From contig NZ_VIWO01000001.1 of the NCBI RefSeq assembly GCF_007829335.1, positions 558,001-622,000 of the forward strand: DNA of 64,000 bases, read 5' to 3'. Position 1 is the first letter of the stretch, and the number at the start of each line of letters is the position of its first letter. Position numbers and translations under genes: made by a program. This document shows positions 16,218-25,837 of the stretch, piece after piece. The notes under the pieces were generated by a model. That model saw only the letters and a program-made list of their open reading frames with translations. It was not told the origin of the DNA and made no database searches. Source of the DNA: Chitinophaga polysaccharea (GTDB taxonomy: Bacteria > Bacteroidota > Bacteroidia > Chitinophagales > Chitinophagaceae).

Positions 16218-16562
16218 TTAAAATTTAGAGGCTACCAGTTTGGCATGATAGGCAAACAGCATTGCGTTGGATACATTATCTCCAACCGTTACCATTACAG
16301 GCACGGTAGCAGCAGATTGTACAGGCACCTGTACCACCAGGCTATTGGTATTGGCACTCAGCACCTTCGCGGTTACATTGCCAAAAACCACCTTATTCTG
16401 GTTCCTGTTTTCACTAAAACCATGTCCTTTGATAATCAGGAAATTACCTGCTTGTCCTTCTACGGTAACTACTTCTTTTGTGTTTTCTTTGGGATTGAGG
16501 TTACAAGCCACCATAGCTACCATGAGCAGCAGGGCTACCACAAACATTTTACAATGTGTCAT
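16218..16562 (-). CDS. Small IPT/TIG-domain lipoprotein
   Basis: 114 residues. Signal with lipobox MVAMVAC, then one IPT/TIG immunoglobulin-like domain: FLIIKGHGFSENRNQNKVVFG, AKVLSANTNSLVVQVPV and VMVTVGDNVSNAMLF. In Bacteroidota such domains occur in surface glycan-binding lipoproteins and in adhesion modules; a single-domain version this short is probably a structural or accessory lipoprotein. It has its own promoter about 120 bases upstream with a palindrome beyond it. Confidence 0.8.
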   Translation of the reverse strand: MTHCKMFVVALLLMVAMVACNLNPKENTKEVVTVEGQAGNFLIIKGHGFSENRNQNKVVFGNVTAKVLSANTNSLVVQVPVQSAATVPVMVTVGDNVSNAMLFAYHAKLVASKF

Positions 16563-16684
16563 CTTATTATTTTCTTTTTTGGGGGGTCGGTCACAAACCC
16601 TTTTTACTAATAATTCACCGGGGTTAACACTATTGCGATTGCAACTCGGATAGCAACAGCATATATTCGGTATTCAAACGGATG

Positions 16685-16692
16685 CAAATTTA
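16685..16692 (-). promoter_or_regulatory. Promoter of the IPT/TIG lipoprotein (TAAATTTG)
   Basis: Exact TAnnTTTG on the minus strand; predicted transcription start near 16679 and a leader of about 115 bases before the ATG at 16562. The palindrome at 16719-16737 lies just upstream of the expected -33 position. Confidence 0.5.
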
Positions 16693-16718
16693 CACCCTAT
16701 TTTTCAAATAAACATCGA

Positions 16719-16737
16719 TGTAAGAAAATATCTTACA
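16719..16737. promoter_or_regulatory. 19-bp perfect palindrome, candidate operator
   Basis: TGTAAGA-aaata-TCTTACA. It is 43 bases past the sdhB stop and just upstream of the predicted promoter of the IPT/TIG lipoprotein. The lack of a T-run makes it a poor terminator, so an operator for the lipoprotein gene is the favoured reading. No binding protein can be named. Confidence 0.35.
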
Positions 16738-16779
16738 AAATAGGTATTACTACGTATATGCTTATAGGAAAGGAGTGCA

Positions 16780-17526
16780 CTATTTTTTCAGTAGCTGCGC
16801 TTTGTTGTATTCATAGTTCATACGGGCAATATGCAATACAGAAATTTGCTGCGGACATTCGACCTCACAAGCCTCCGTATTACTGCAGTGGCCAAAGCCT
16901 TCCCTGTCCATCTGATCTATCATATTTCTCACCCGTGCTTGTGCTTCTATTTGCCCCTGGGGCAATAGTGCCAGGTGCGCTATTTTTGCACTGGTAAACA
17001 ATGCTGCGCTGGAATTCTTACACACCGCCACACAGGCTCCGCAACCAATACAGGCCGCTGCATCAAAAGCCGCTTCTACTTCTGGTGAACCAATAGGAAT
17101 ACTATTCGCCTCCGGTGCTTGCCCCGTATTCACAGCAATAAATCCACCAGATTGTATAATCCGGTCAAATGCAGACCGGTCTATTTTTAAATCACATTTC
17201 ACCGGGAAAGCGGTGGCCCGAAATGGCTCTATAATAATCTCCTCATTATCCTTAAAGGTGCGCATATGCAGCTGACAGGTAGTTGTATTTTTTAGAGGTC
17301 CATGCGCGCGGCCATTGATCATCACACCACATTGTCCGCATATTCCTTCCCGGCAATCGTGATCAAATTCTACCGGGCGGGTTCCATTTTTTAACAACTG
17401 CTCATTCAAGGTGTCCAGCATTTCCAGGAAAGACATATGCGGGTTGATATCTTCCAGCGTATAGCTCATCATTTTCCCGGAATCATGCTCATTTTCCTGG
17501 CGCCAAATTTTTAGTCGTATACGCAT
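16780..17526 (-). CDS. sdhB: Succinate dehydrogenase/fumarate reductase iron-sulfur subunit
   Basis: 248 residues. N-terminal ferredoxin domain with the 2Fe-2S cysteines (CREGICGQCG and TTTCQLH) and C-terminal domain with CIGCGACVAVC and CSNTEACEVECP for the 4Fe-4S and 3Fe-4S centres. It carries electrons between SdhA flavin and the SdhC haem/quinone site on the cytoplasmic side of the inner membrane. Last gene of the five-gene operon, 13 bases after sdhA. Confidence 0.96.
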   Translation of the reverse strand: MRIRLKIWRQENEHDSGKMMSYTLEDINPHMSFLEMLDTLNEQLLKNGTRPVEFDHDCREGICGQCGVMINGRAHGPLKNTTTCQLHMRTFKDNEEIIIEPFRATAFPVKCDLKIDRSAFDRIIQSGGFIAVNTGQAPEANSIPIGSPEVEAAFDAAACIGCGACVAVCKNSSAALFTSAKIAHLALLPQGQIEAQARVRNMIDQMDREGFGHCSNTEACEVECPQQISVLHIARMNYEYNKAQLLKK

Positions 17527-17539
17527 ACCCGTTAATTTA

Positions 17540-19456
17540 TTATTTATAGCTTCTCACCGTAGGTGTTACAAATTCAAAATGTAAAGACTCTTTGTGCAGC
17601 AGTGGCGATTGGCCTGCCCCGGCCCATTCCCAGGCTGAAATAAAAGAAAAGTCCTGGTCGTTGCGCAGCGCCTCTCCTTCGGGCGTCTGGTATTCTGTGC
17701 GAAAATGCGCACCACAGGATTCGTTGCGGGTAAGGGCATCATAACACATCAACTCTCCCAGCTCCAGGTAGTCGGCTACCCTCCCGGCCTTTTCCAGTTC
17801 GCTGTTGATAGCGTAACCACCCGGTACATATAACCGTTGCCAGAATTCTTCCCGTAAGGCCACAATCTCTTTAATAGCCGCTTCCAATCCTACTTTCGAT
17901 CGGCTCAATCCACATTTATCGTACAATATTTTACCTAATGTTTTATGAAAATAATCCGCACTTAAATTACCCTGTATGCCCATCAGCATATGTAATTGCT
18001 GCTGCACATTTTCTTCTGCAGCGGCAAAGGCAGCGTGGCGTATATCTATGGACCCTGCTTTTATTTCATCTGCCAGGTAATTAGCCATAGTATAAGGCGC
18101 TATAAAATAGCCGTCAATACTGGCCTGCAAGAGAGAATTTGCCCCTAAGCGATTAGCTCCATGGTCCGCGAAGTTGGCTTCTCCCAAAGCAAACAATCCC
18201 GGGATGGTGGTCATCAGTTCATAATCCACCCATAGGCCGCCCATTGAAAAATGCGCGGCAGGTGAAATACGCATAGGCTCGAGGTAGGCATTTACCCCGG
18301 TAATTTTTTCGTACATGCGAAACAGGTTGCCATACTTCTTCCGTATCTTATCTTCTCCCTGGTCTTTTATTGCCCTCGAAAAATCCAGGTATACAGCGTT
18401 CTTCAGTGGTCCTATTCCAAAACCTGCATCGATACGCTCTTTGGCCGCCCTCGACGCAATATCGCGGGGCGATAAATTACCGAAGGCCGGGTATCTTCTT
18501 TCCAGGTAATAATCTCTTTCTTCTTCCGGAACCTGGTTGGGCTCCCGTTGTTCGTCTTTATTTACCGGCACCCAGATACGGCCATCATTCCGCAGCGATT
18601 CCGACATCAATGTAAGCTTAGACTGGTATTCGCCCGATTGAGGCAAACTGGTCGGATGTATCTGTGTCCAACTGGGATTAGCCATAAAAGCGCCTCGTTT
18701 GTGTGCTCTCCAGATAGCGGAACCATTGCACCCCATAGCCAGCGTAGACAGGTAGTATATTTTGCCAAATCCGCCGGTAGCCAGTACTACCGCATGCGCC
18801 CCATGACGTTCCAGCACACCGGTATCCATGTTGCGTACAATAATCCCCCTGGCCTTTTTATCTATCACTACCAGGTCCAGCATTTCATGCCGGGCAAACA
18901 ATTGTACACTACCAGCCCCCACCTGCCGCATCAGCGCCTGGTAAGCCCCCAGCAACAGCTGCTGCCCGGTCTGCCCCCTCGCATAAAAAGTACGGGACAC
19001 CTGTACCCCGCCAAAGGAACGGTTGTTCAGGTACCCGCCGTATTCCCGGCCAAAAGGTACGCCCTGGGCCACCGCCTGATCAATCAGGCTGGCGCTGCAT
19101 TCTGCCAGCCGGTACACATTTCCCTCTCTTGCCCGAAAGTCACCGCCTTTAATCGTATCGTAAAACATGCGGTATACACTGTCGCCGTCATTCTCATAGT
19201 TCTTACAAGCATTCACACCGCCCTGCGCAGCCACAGAGTGAGCACGGCGGGGCGTATCCTGGAAACAGAAACATTTCACACTATATCCCATTTCTCCCAG
19301 CGAAGCAGCAATAGAACTGCCTGCCAGTCCAGCCCCTACTACTATCACTTCCAGTTTCTTTCTATTGGCCGGGTTCACCAGCTTTGCGTGGGCCTTGTAA
19401 TAATTCCACTTCTCTTCAAGTGGTCCCGCGGGTATTTTTGCGTCCAGCATAACCAA
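17540..19456 (-). CDS. sdhA: Succinate dehydrogenase/fumarate reductase flavoprotein subunit
   Basis: 638 residues. FAD-binding start [16 protein letters not shown], covalent-flavin histidine region [14 protein letters not shown], substrate loop [11 protein letters not shown], and [36 protein letters not shown]. It interconverts succinate and fumarate; sequence alone does not tell which direction the cell uses. The start at 19456 abuts the sdhC stop, typical of translational coupling. Confidence 0.96.
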   Translation of the reverse strand: MVMLDAKIPAGPLEEKWNYYKAHAKLVNPANRKKLEVIVVGAGLAGSSIAASLGEMGYSVKCFCFQDTPRRAHSVAAQGGVNACKNYENDGDSVYRMFYDTIKGGDFRAREGNVYRLAECSASLIDQAVAQGVPFGREYGGYLNNRSFGGVQVSRTFYARGQTGQQLLLGAYQALMRQVGAGSVQLFARHEMLDLVVIDKKARGIIVRNMDTGVLERHGAHAVVLATGGFGKIYYLSTLAMGCNGSAIWRAHKRGAFMANPSWTQIHPTSLPQSGEYQSKLTLMSESLRNDGRIWVPVNKDEQREPNQVPEEERDYYLERRYPAFGNLSPRDIASRAAKERIDAGFGIGPLKNAVYLDFSRAIKDQGEDKIRKKYGNLFRMYEKITGVNAYLEPMRISPAAHFSMGGLWVDYELMTTIPGLFALGEANFADHGANRLGANSLLQASIDGYFIAPYTMANYLADEIKAGSIDIRHAAFAAAEENVQQQLHMLMGIQGNLSADYFHKTLGKILYDKCGLSRSKVGLEAAIKEIVALREEFWQRLYVPGGYAINSELEKAGRVADYLELGELMCYDALTRNESCGAHFRTEYQTPEGEALRNDQDFSFISAWEWAGAGQSPLLHKESLHFEFVTPTVRSYK

Positions 19457-20125
19457 CTATTTTAAGCAATAAACATACAGTGGCATCGCAGCAAATCCGG
19501 TACAAATAACAATGCTGAACACCCAGCCAAAAATCCTGATTGCTTGCGCATAACGCGGATGATATAATCCCAATGTTCTGGCAGCACTGAAAAAACCGTG
19601 CAGCAAGTGATAACAGAGCGCGATCATGCAAATCACATACAGTATCACATACCACAACTCACTGTAAACACCGACCACCAATACATACAAATCTTTATGC
19701 CCGTCAGCATCCATTGGCAACTGCCCAAATTTGTAGACGTACCAGAAATCGCGCAGGTGCATCACCAGGAAAATAAAAATAATAGTTCCCAATAGGCCCA
19801 TATTGCGGCTATACCACTTACTGGCAGTTCCCCTGCGATCGTAGTAATACCGGACCTTTCTCGCCCGGTTATTGGCCACCGTGATAATAATAGCATATAC
19901 CACATGACCAATGATGCTGGCAAAAAGGATATAGGAAATTGCCTTAATAATAAGGTTACCCGACAGAATATGGGAATAGAGATTAAACTGCCTGTGCGCC
20001 CGTTCTTCCGGCAAAAACAACTGGAGGTTGCCTGCCAGGTGTATCACCAGGTAAAGGCAGAGGAACAGCCCCGTAAAGGCCATCCAGTTTTTTCTCGATA
20101 AAGTTTGTTGCTTCCGTTGACCCAT
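19457..20125 (-). CDS. sdhC: Succinate dehydrogenase cytochrome b558-type membrane subunit
   Basis: 222 residues with five TM segments, as in the single-subunit di-haem anchors of Bacteroidota and Bacillus-type SdhCAB enzymes. Candidate haem ligands are His in LYLVIHLAGN, YSHILSG, IIGHVVYA, LVMHLRDF and YHLLHGFF. It anchors SdhAB and passes electrons to or from menaquinone. No SdhD is needed. It lies 21 bases after the transporter gene and abuts sdhA. Confidence 0.93.
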   Translation of the reverse strand: MGQRKQQTLSRKNWMAFTGLFLCLYLVIHLAGNLQLFLPEERAHRQFNLYSHILSGNLIIKAISYILFASIIGHVVYAIIITVANNRARKVRYYYDRRGTASKWYSRNMGLLGTIIFIFLVMHLRDFWYVYKFGQLPMDADGHKDLYVLVVGVYSELWYVILYVICMIALCYHLLHGFFSAARTLGLYHPRYAQAIRIFGWVFSIVICTGFAAMPLYVYCLK

Positions 20126-20146
20126 AATATCTTTTTTTCTCCACGT

Positions 20147-21577
20147 TTACCAGATACCGATTACTTTCCACCAGCCACCACCAACACCCATCCAGATAAT
20201 AATCAGCGCAATACTCAGCAGAAACCCGCATTTCCACCAGTCTTTCAGATCTACATAAGTGCTCCCGAAAAATACCGGCGCAGGACCATGTCCGTAATGT
20301 GTGAGCGTTCCAAAAATGCCACCGCAAAAACCCAGCACCAACGCCAGCAAAGTACCTGGAATTCCAACAGAAACACCCACTCCTAAAAAGGCGGAATACA
20401 TGGCCGCCACATGAGCTGTAGCACTCGCAAAAATGTAATGGCTATAAAAATACACCAGCACAATTATCGGGAAAGCCACCGTCCATTGCAGGCCGCCCAC
20501 CTGCTGTTTAATCAGGTCGCTGAACCAGGGAATAAAGCCCAAAGTATTCAGGAAACTTGCCATCATTACCAGGGCAGAAAACCATGCGATCGTATCCCAG
20601 GCTCCTTTTTCCGACTTTACATCTTCCCAGGTAAGCACCTGTGATATCAACAGGAATACAAGTCCTATCAACGCCGTAGTAGTAGCATCGATACCAAATA
20701 AATCACCGGTAATCCAAAGGAATAACAGGATCACGAAGGCCAATAACATCAACCACTCATTGCGGTGAACAGGTCCCATTTCCTTCAACTTCTCTGCTGC
20801 CATCGCCGGTGCATCGCCGGTAGATTTGAGCTCGGGCGGGTATATTTTATAGAGTATCCAGGGAACGGCAATAACAGAGAGCAATGCAGGCACTATGGCC
20901 GCCGTAAACCAGGACATCCAGGTAATGTCGATGCCCATATTTTTGGCAAACTTCTGACACATCGGGTTGCTGGCCGTACCGGTTAAAAACAGCGATGAGG
21001 TAATAAGATTCATATTGTAACTGTTCAACGTGAGATAGGCGCCCAACTTACGATGGGTGGCTGGATCTTCGGGAACAGAACCAAAGTTCATGGCCATCGA
21101 CTTCATAATAGGGTAAATAATTCCTCCTCCCCTGGCAGTATTGCTGGGTACTGCCGGCGCCAGCACCAGGTCGGCCAACCCCAGTCCGTAGGCCAGTCCC
21201 AGTGAGCTGCGACCAAATACACGAATAAACAGGTAGGCTATCCGTTTGCCCAGGCCCGTTTTTATGAATCCCCGGGCAATAAAAAAAGAGATGCCGATCA
21301 GCCATATTACTTTATCTCCAAAGCTGCTTAGTGCCAGTGTAATGGATCTGGAAGGGTTTCCCGGCGCCAGCACCCCGGTAACTGCTACCAGCGTGATAGC
21401 GATCATAGACATGGTGCCCATGCTGGCAGCTTTTATAATAATACCGACAATCGTTGCCAGGAAAATAGCCAACAGGTGCCAGGCCTCTTCCTTTACACCC
21501 GCCGGTGCAGGAATAAACCAGATGATCAGGCCAAATGCCAATGTAATCAACAGTTGCGGATACTTGATTTCTTTCAT
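20147..21577 (-). CDS. DASS-family (SLC13) sodium-coupled dicarboxylate transporter
   Basis: 476 residues from ATG 21577; the earlier ATG at 21601 overlaps the porin stop. About 12 hydrophobic segments with the DASS hallmarks APAVPSNTARGGGIIYPI and FLTGTASNPM, and a later SATAHVAAMYSAFL segment. DASS carriers take up succinate, fumarate, malate or related anions across the inner membrane with sodium; some are sulfate or exchange carriers. Being in an operon with SDH makes C4-dicarboxylate the most likely substrate. Eleven bases separate it from the porin gene. Confidence 0.88.
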   Translation of the reverse strand: MKEIKYPQLLITLAFGLIIWFIPAPAGVKEEAWHLLAIFLATIVGIIIKAASMGTMSMIAITLVAVTGVLAPGNPSRSITLALSSFGDKVIWLIGISFFIARGFIKTGLGKRIAYLFIRVFGRSSLGLAYGLGLADLVLAPAVPSNTARGGGIIYPIMKSMAMNFGSVPEDPATHRKLGAYLTLNSYNMNLITSSLFLTGTASNPMCQKFAKNMGIDITWMSWFTAAIVPALLSVIAVPWILYKIYPPELKSTGDAPAMAAEKLKEMGPVHRNEWLMLLAFVILLFLWITGDLFGIDATTTALIGLVFLLISQVLTWEDVKSEKGAWDTIAWFSALVMMASFLNTLGFIPWFSDLIKQQVGGLQWTVAFPIIVLVYFYSHYIFASATAHVAAMYSAFLGVGVSVGIPGTLLALVLGFCGGIFGTLTHYGHGPAPVFFGSTYVDLKDWWKCGFLLSIALIIIWMGVGGGWWKVIGIW

Positions 21578-21588
21578 AATGACGAGCT

Positions 21589-22761
21589 TTAAAATCTGCA
21601 TTGGACCTGTGCTATCAACAGGTTGCTGTTATGTGTTTTGGTACCTGGTATATCGCGGTTGTATTGATCTATCTGCATACCTAACTGAATACGTCCACCA
21701 TAATCTTTCAGGAAAGCCAGGCTCACCATAGGAATGTACGATTGCCGTACGGTGCCATCGTGCTTTTGATCTTCTTTAAAATATTCATAGCGCATCGATA
21801 CCTCGATAGACGTAAGTTTGTGGAAATTAATCTTGTAGCGGAAGTTGGGAAGAATATATACGCCGCTCATGATATACCGGCTAACCGGCTCTTTACGCAA
21901 GCTATCCGGCAGCGCATAATAGAGCTGATGGTTGTTACCCTGCTTATATTCCGACTGCAACTGCAGATCCCATTTAGGCGCCAGGGGGATTACGCCGCTA
22001 ACATCCACGCCTACCGCATATACGCTTTGCCGCTTTACGGCGCCAAAGCCGCCATTGAGGCCGAGTGACAACTTATTCATATCGCCCAGCTCCAGCCGGG
22101 CCGTACCCAGCTTACCGTTGTCATTGTCCGATACCTGGTTACGGTTATTGCCATTTACTACCGACAGTGCATATTTCATGGGCACTTTACTGTCTTTATT
22201 GAAGGCGCCAAACATGGATACGCCTATCTGGAAACTCTGCCAGCCATTGCTGCCAAAGGCATAATATTGGTTGGAGAAATCCATCGACTGTATTATATCT
22301 ACAGGGTATAGGTCTTCCAGGCCAAAAGATGGTCTGAATTGACCGATAGTGAAATTCAGGGCATCATTCCATCGGTAGGATACATAGGCGTTTTCCAGGA
22401 CTTTCCCTTTCGTATCGCCGGAAAACTCCGCCAGGTTAATCAATACTGCCGCTGTAAAACGATCGCTTACCTGCGCCTTGGCCTGTAAGCGCGCCCGTTT
22501 GATACTAAAACTATTCCGTACCACTTCTTCCGCATTTGGCTGATGTACCCCGTTTACATCTACTTCCTTTACCAGGGAGCCAGTGTAACGGGCCTGGAAG
22601 ACGCCTCCAAATGAAATCTTTTTTATAAATCCCGGAAGCAGGCGGGCAGAATCCTTCCCCGTACTATCACGTATGGCCGGCGAGGAAATCGCCGCAAAAG
22701 CAGGATGTACAATCAGGCAGCATACAAATAAGGTAGCAACGCGTAAAAATCGTTTATGCAT
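21589..22761 (-). CDS. Outer-membrane porin, OprO/OprP-like (phosphate-selective porin family)
   Basis: 390 residues with a signal peptide (ATLFVCCLIVHPAFA) and a barrel of the PF07396 type: FGGVFQARYTGSL, SIKRARLQAKAQVSDRF, LENAYVSYRWND, FTIGQFRPSFGLEDL, ending SNLLIAQVQCRF. The family was named for phosphate or pyrophosphate channels, but the gene heads an operon with a dicarboxylate carrier and sdhCAB, so here it more likely admits dicarboxylates or other anions. The start is 100 bases from the long hairpin that closes the upstream peptidase gene. Confidence 0.86.
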   Translation of the reverse strand: MHKRFLRVATLFVCCLIVHPAFAAISSPAIRDSTGKDSARLLPGFIKKISFGGVFQARYTGSLVKEVDVNGVHQPNAEEVVRNSFSIKRARLQAKAQVSDRFTAAVLINLAEFSGDTKGKVLENAYVSYRWNDALNFTIGQFRPSFGLEDLYPVDIIQSMDFSNQYYAFGSNGWQSFQIGVSMFGAFNKDSKVPMKYALSVVNGNNRNQVSDNDNGKLGTARLELGDMNKLSLGLNGGFGAVKRQSVYAVGVDVSGVIPLAPKWDLQLQSEYKQGNNHQLYYALPDSLRKEPVSRYIMSGVYILPNFRYKINFHKLTSIEVSMRYEYFKEDQKHDGTVRQSYIPMVSLAFLKDYGGRIQLGMQIDQYNRDIPGTKTHNSNLLIAQVQCRF

Positions 22762-22862
22762 GCAGGGGAGTTATAAGGTTTTCGACAATGAACAGCAACA
22801 GCCTTACTCCGGATAACACCGCTTAACAAAAAAAGTTCGATACTTTATCTGTAGAAAGCCCA

Positions 22863-22933
22863 AAAGCCACAGAGGCGAATAATCGAAGCGGATATTTGGA
22901 ATACACGCTTTGATTATTCGCCTCTGTGGCTTT
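22863..22933. repeat. Long intergenic hairpin (28-bp stem), copy 1 of a two-member family
   Basis: Arms 22863-22890 and 22906-22933 pair over 28 bp with one wobble pair and a 15-base loop. It follows the S46 peptidase stop (minus strand) by 18 bases and so may act as its terminator, although the stem is much longer than the others in the window. Its arm shares 20 of 28 aligned positions with the hairpin at 37620-37687, including the block GAGGCGAA and the ends AAAGC and AAGCG. Confidence 0.75.
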
Positions 22934-22950
22934 CTGCTTAAGCTTTCAGC

Positions 22951-25113
22951 TTATTTCACCAGCTTCAGCTCATTGATGATATTTTTTGCACCACCCAGCT
23001 TTTCAATGCACCATAATACATAACGTACGTCCACGCAAATAGTACGATTGAATTCAGCGTCGAATTGGATTTTGTGGCTCAGTGCTTCGTAATTACCATC
23101 GAAGGCCAGTCCAATCAGTTCGCCATTGGCGTTGATAACAGGAGAACCTGAGTTACCACCAGTAATGTCGTTAGTGGTAATAAAACCTACTACGATATCA
23201 TTGCGTTTGGCATCTTTATACTGCCCAAAATCTTTCTTATTATACAGATCGAGGTAGTTGGCTGGCAGGTCAAATTCGTAATCGCCGGGAACATATTTCT
23301 CGATCACACCTTTCATGGTAGTTACGTAATCGTAGTGTACCGCATCACGGGGAGCGTATGGTTTCACCTGGCCATAAGATAAGCGCATGGTAAAGTTTGC
23401 GTCAGGGTACCTGTTGGCATTGGGATTCATCTGCATAACGCCTTTCAGGTAGGTACGGCCCAGGTCATTGACTTTGGTGTTGAACTGGGTATACAGAGGC
23501 AGGTATTTACCAACATAATTTTTGATAAATGTGCTGGCGTATGCGAAAGCCGGATCGTTCTGCAGGGTTACTGCATCCGGATTGGCTACGAATGCTTTCC
23601 ATTTGGCATCGTCAAAAATCATAGTATTGCTCATTACGCCAGTGGCCCAGGTACGATAGGTATTGTCTTCATCCAGGCTGCCGTATTTGGCTTTCAGCGC
23701 TTCATAAAAACCAGCGGGTTGCTGGTCTTTAGCGATGTCGGTATAATACATATGGCAGGTAGCTGCCAGGATTTTCTGGTCGCTGGGTTTGTTTTCGCTT
23801 TCCAGGAAAGCTGTACGGGCTTTGTCTGCTGCTTCTATGGCCTGTTTCACGGCGTCTTTGGGAGCGCCTGGCGTTACCAGGGCTCTTTCCACCCCCATGA
23901 GAGAGCCTGCAAAAGATGCCAGCGGGGAGCCCAGGATGCCTTCATTCAGATATACACGTTGTTTGGCGTAGGGGGTCCATGCTTTATAAGTGGCTTCGTA
24001 ATCTTTCAATACGTTCGCAAATTCAGGTTTGTCTTGTGCCCATTTAGCAAAAGCAGCTTCCTGTTTTTGTTTATCGGCCAGTACACCATGTTTTTCCAGT
24101 TGTTTGGTTTCGCCATCAAAGAATTTCCAGTAGTTGGCTATACCGGCGTAAGAAGAAGCCAGCTGCAATTTAACCGCAGGATCTTTCTTCATCTGTTCAA
24201 ACATGGCCTTCAGTCTAACATCCCTCAGGTTTACCAGGTAAGGGTTTTCAATGCTGGTTTTCAGTTGTATACCATAGGAAGTTTCGTAACGGTTGGTACC
24301 GCCGGGATAACCGAAGATCATGGCATAATCATTTTCCTTCACGCCTTTGATAGATACCGGCAGGAAGTGCTTAGGTTTCAGGGGCACGTTGTCAGCCGCA
24401 TAAGGCGCTGGCTTACCATCTTTTCCGGTATATACACGGAAAATGGAAAAGTCGCCGGTATGACGGGGCCATTCCCAGTTGTCGGTATCTCCACCAAACT
24501 TACCCACGCTTTCAGGAGGCGTACCTACGAGACGGATATCTTTATAGCGCTCATATACAAACAGCAGGTACTGGTTGCCTTTGAACATAGGTACCACTTT
24601 CGCTTCGTAGCCGGTATTGGCAGTGGTTTTAGAGATGATATCACCGTATACCTGCTGTTCCTTCTTGACTCTATCAGTCCCGTCGAGGCCTTTCAGGGCA
24701 TCTTCCACTTCTTTGCTCACATCTTCTACTCTGATCAGGAACTGTACAGAGAGTTGGGAGGAGGCGATTTCTTCCTGTTTATTTTTAGCGTAAAATCCGT
24801 TTTTCAGGTAGTTATGCTCCACAGAGCTGGCGGCAGCAATGGCGCCATAGCCGCAGTGGTGGTTGGTAAAAATGAGGCCTTCGTTGCTAACAATTTCTCC
24901 GGTACAACCACCGCCAAAAATAATGATGGCATCTTTAAGGGAAGCTTTGTTGATGCTGTACAACTGTTCTTTGGTAAGTTTTAATCCACGCTTTACCATG
25001 TCGTTGTATGTTTGTTGCCCCAGCAAATAAGGTAACCACATGCCCTCATCTGCTTTAGCCCACTTGACAGATACGCTAAACAGCAAGAGCAAAACCAGTA
25101 ATTTTTTTCTCAT
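22951..25113 (-). CDS. S46 family dipeptidyl peptidase, DPP7-type
   Basis: 720 residues with a signal peptide. The serine-protease triad of S46 is visible: His in FTNHHCGYGA, Asp in GGDTDNWEWPRH and Ser in TGGNSGSPVINANG. After the serine the protein reads GLAFDGNYEAL; the Gly in FDGN is the position known to mark DPP7 (aliphatic/aromatic P1) whereas DPP11 has Arg. It would release dipeptides from oligopeptides in the periplasm for uptake by a carrier that is not in this window. An exact TAnnTTTG promoter precedes it, and it stands alone. Confidence 0.92.
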   Translation of the reverse strand: MRKKLLVLLLLFSVSVKWAKADEGMWLPYLLGQQTYNDMVKRGLKLTKEQLYSINKASLKDAIIIFGGGCTGEIVSNEGLIFTNHHCGYGAIAAASSVEHNYLKNGFYAKNKQEEIASSQLSVQFLIRVEDVSKEVEDALKGLDGTDRVKKEQQVYGDIISKTTANTGYEAKVVPMFKGNQYLLFVYERYKDIRLVGTPPESVGKFGGDTDNWEWPRHTGDFSIFRVYTGKDGKPAPYAADNVPLKPKHFLPVSIKGVKENDYAMIFGYPGGTNRYETSYGIQLKTSIENPYLVNLRDVRLKAMFEQMKKDPAVKLQLASSYAGIANYWKFFDGETKQLEKHGVLADKQKQEAAFAKWAQDKPEFANVLKDYEATYKAWTPYAKQRVYLNEGILGSPLASFAGSLMGVERALVTPGAPKDAVKQAIEAADKARTAFLESENKPSDQKILAATCHMYYTDIAKDQQPAGFYEALKAKYGSLDEDNTYRTWATGVMSNTMIFDDAKWKAFVANPDAVTLQNDPAFAYASTFIKNYVGKYLPLYTQFNTKVNDLGRTYLKGVMQMNPNANRYPDANFTMRLSYGQVKPYAPRDAVHYDYVTTMKGVIEKYVPGDYEFDLPANYLDLYNKKDFGQYKDAKRNDIVVGFITTNDITGGNSGSPVINANGELIGLAFDGNYEALSHKIQFDAEFNRTICVDVRYVLWCIEKLGGAKNIINELKLVK

Positions 25114-25142
25114 ATTAAATCAGGTTTTGTTTTTTAGGACCT

Positions 25143-25150
25143 CAAACCTA
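25143..25150 (-). promoter_or_regulatory. Promoter of the S46 peptidase (TAGGTTTG)
   Basis: Exact TAnnTTTG on the minus strand 30 bases upstream of the ATG at 25113; predicted transcription start near 25137. Confidence 0.5.
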
Positions 25151-25312
25151 CCTATTTTTTTCCTATTGGGCAGGGGTCGCAGATCCGGTCATATACATAA
25201 TAATTATTTTCATATAATAGTGACTGGAAGAAAAACTGGAATATGATTTGCTTAAGGGGAACAGCCTGAAGGGCCATGCCAATTATTTGTTTCACTTAAA
25301 AAGAGTTGTGAT

Positions 25313-25750
25313 ATGAAAAAGATATTCTTAGTACTGGGCCTGGCTGCATTTTTTGCCTGCAATGAAAGCAGCCGGCAACAGGAGAAAAAGGAAGAAGTAA
25401 AAGAAAACATCAAAAGTGCGGCAGAAGACATTAAGTCCGCCGCCAATAGCACTGGCGATTATCTGTCTGAACAAAAAGACCAGGCAGCGGAAGCACTCCG
25501 GGAACGGATCAGGGAAATAGATCAGACATCTGAGGAGTTGAAAAAAGAGGGGGATGAAAAAAGCAAGTCGGCCCGCAGAAAGCTGGGCGCATTAAAAGCG
25601 GAAATGAACAGGAAGCTGGAAGATATAAAAAGCAGCAGTGCGGAAAAATGGGACAGTACGCGTACAGCTGTGGATCAATTGATGAAAAAATCGGACAAAG
25701 AGTGGACAGATTTCAAAAAGGATTTTAAAGATCTGTTCAAAAAGGATTAA
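25313..25750 (+). CDS. Small coiled-coil lipoprotein of unknown function
   Basis: 145 residues. Lipobox LAAFFAC after a short signal; the rest is highly charged, Lys/Glu/Asp/Ser-rich and almost entirely helical, with heptad-like stretches (VKENIKSAAEDIKSAAN, QAAEALRERIREID, KWDSTRTAVDQLMKK). It resembles apolipoprotein or LEA-like helical proteins, probably an elongated periplasmic or surface coiled coil. I do not recognise a named family. Divergent from the S46 gene. Confidence 0.78.
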   Translation: MKKIFLVLGLAAFFACNESSRQQEKKEEVKENIKSAAEDIKSAANSTGDYLSEQKDQAAEALRERIREIDQTSEELKKEGDEKSKSARRKLGALKAEMNRKLEDIKSSSAEKWDSTRTAVDQLMKKSDKEWTDFKKDFKDLFKKD

Positions 25751-25837
25751 AGAATACTGTGGTATACCTTCAAAATTCGGTAATCCTTGTTCCGTGAACA
25801 TTAATCTTGTAATTTTACCCGGATTAATAGATTTGAT

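Noticed and set aside
18548..19465. 305-codon plus-strand frame opposite sdhA
   Set aside because: Antisense of the invariant flavoprotein sequence; no recognisable protein features.
23719..24984. Long plus-strand open frame (421 codons) opposite the S46 peptidase gene
   Set aside because: It is the antisense of a fully conserved S46 coding sequence and shows a low-complexity, Phe/Gly/Val-rich composition without any domain.
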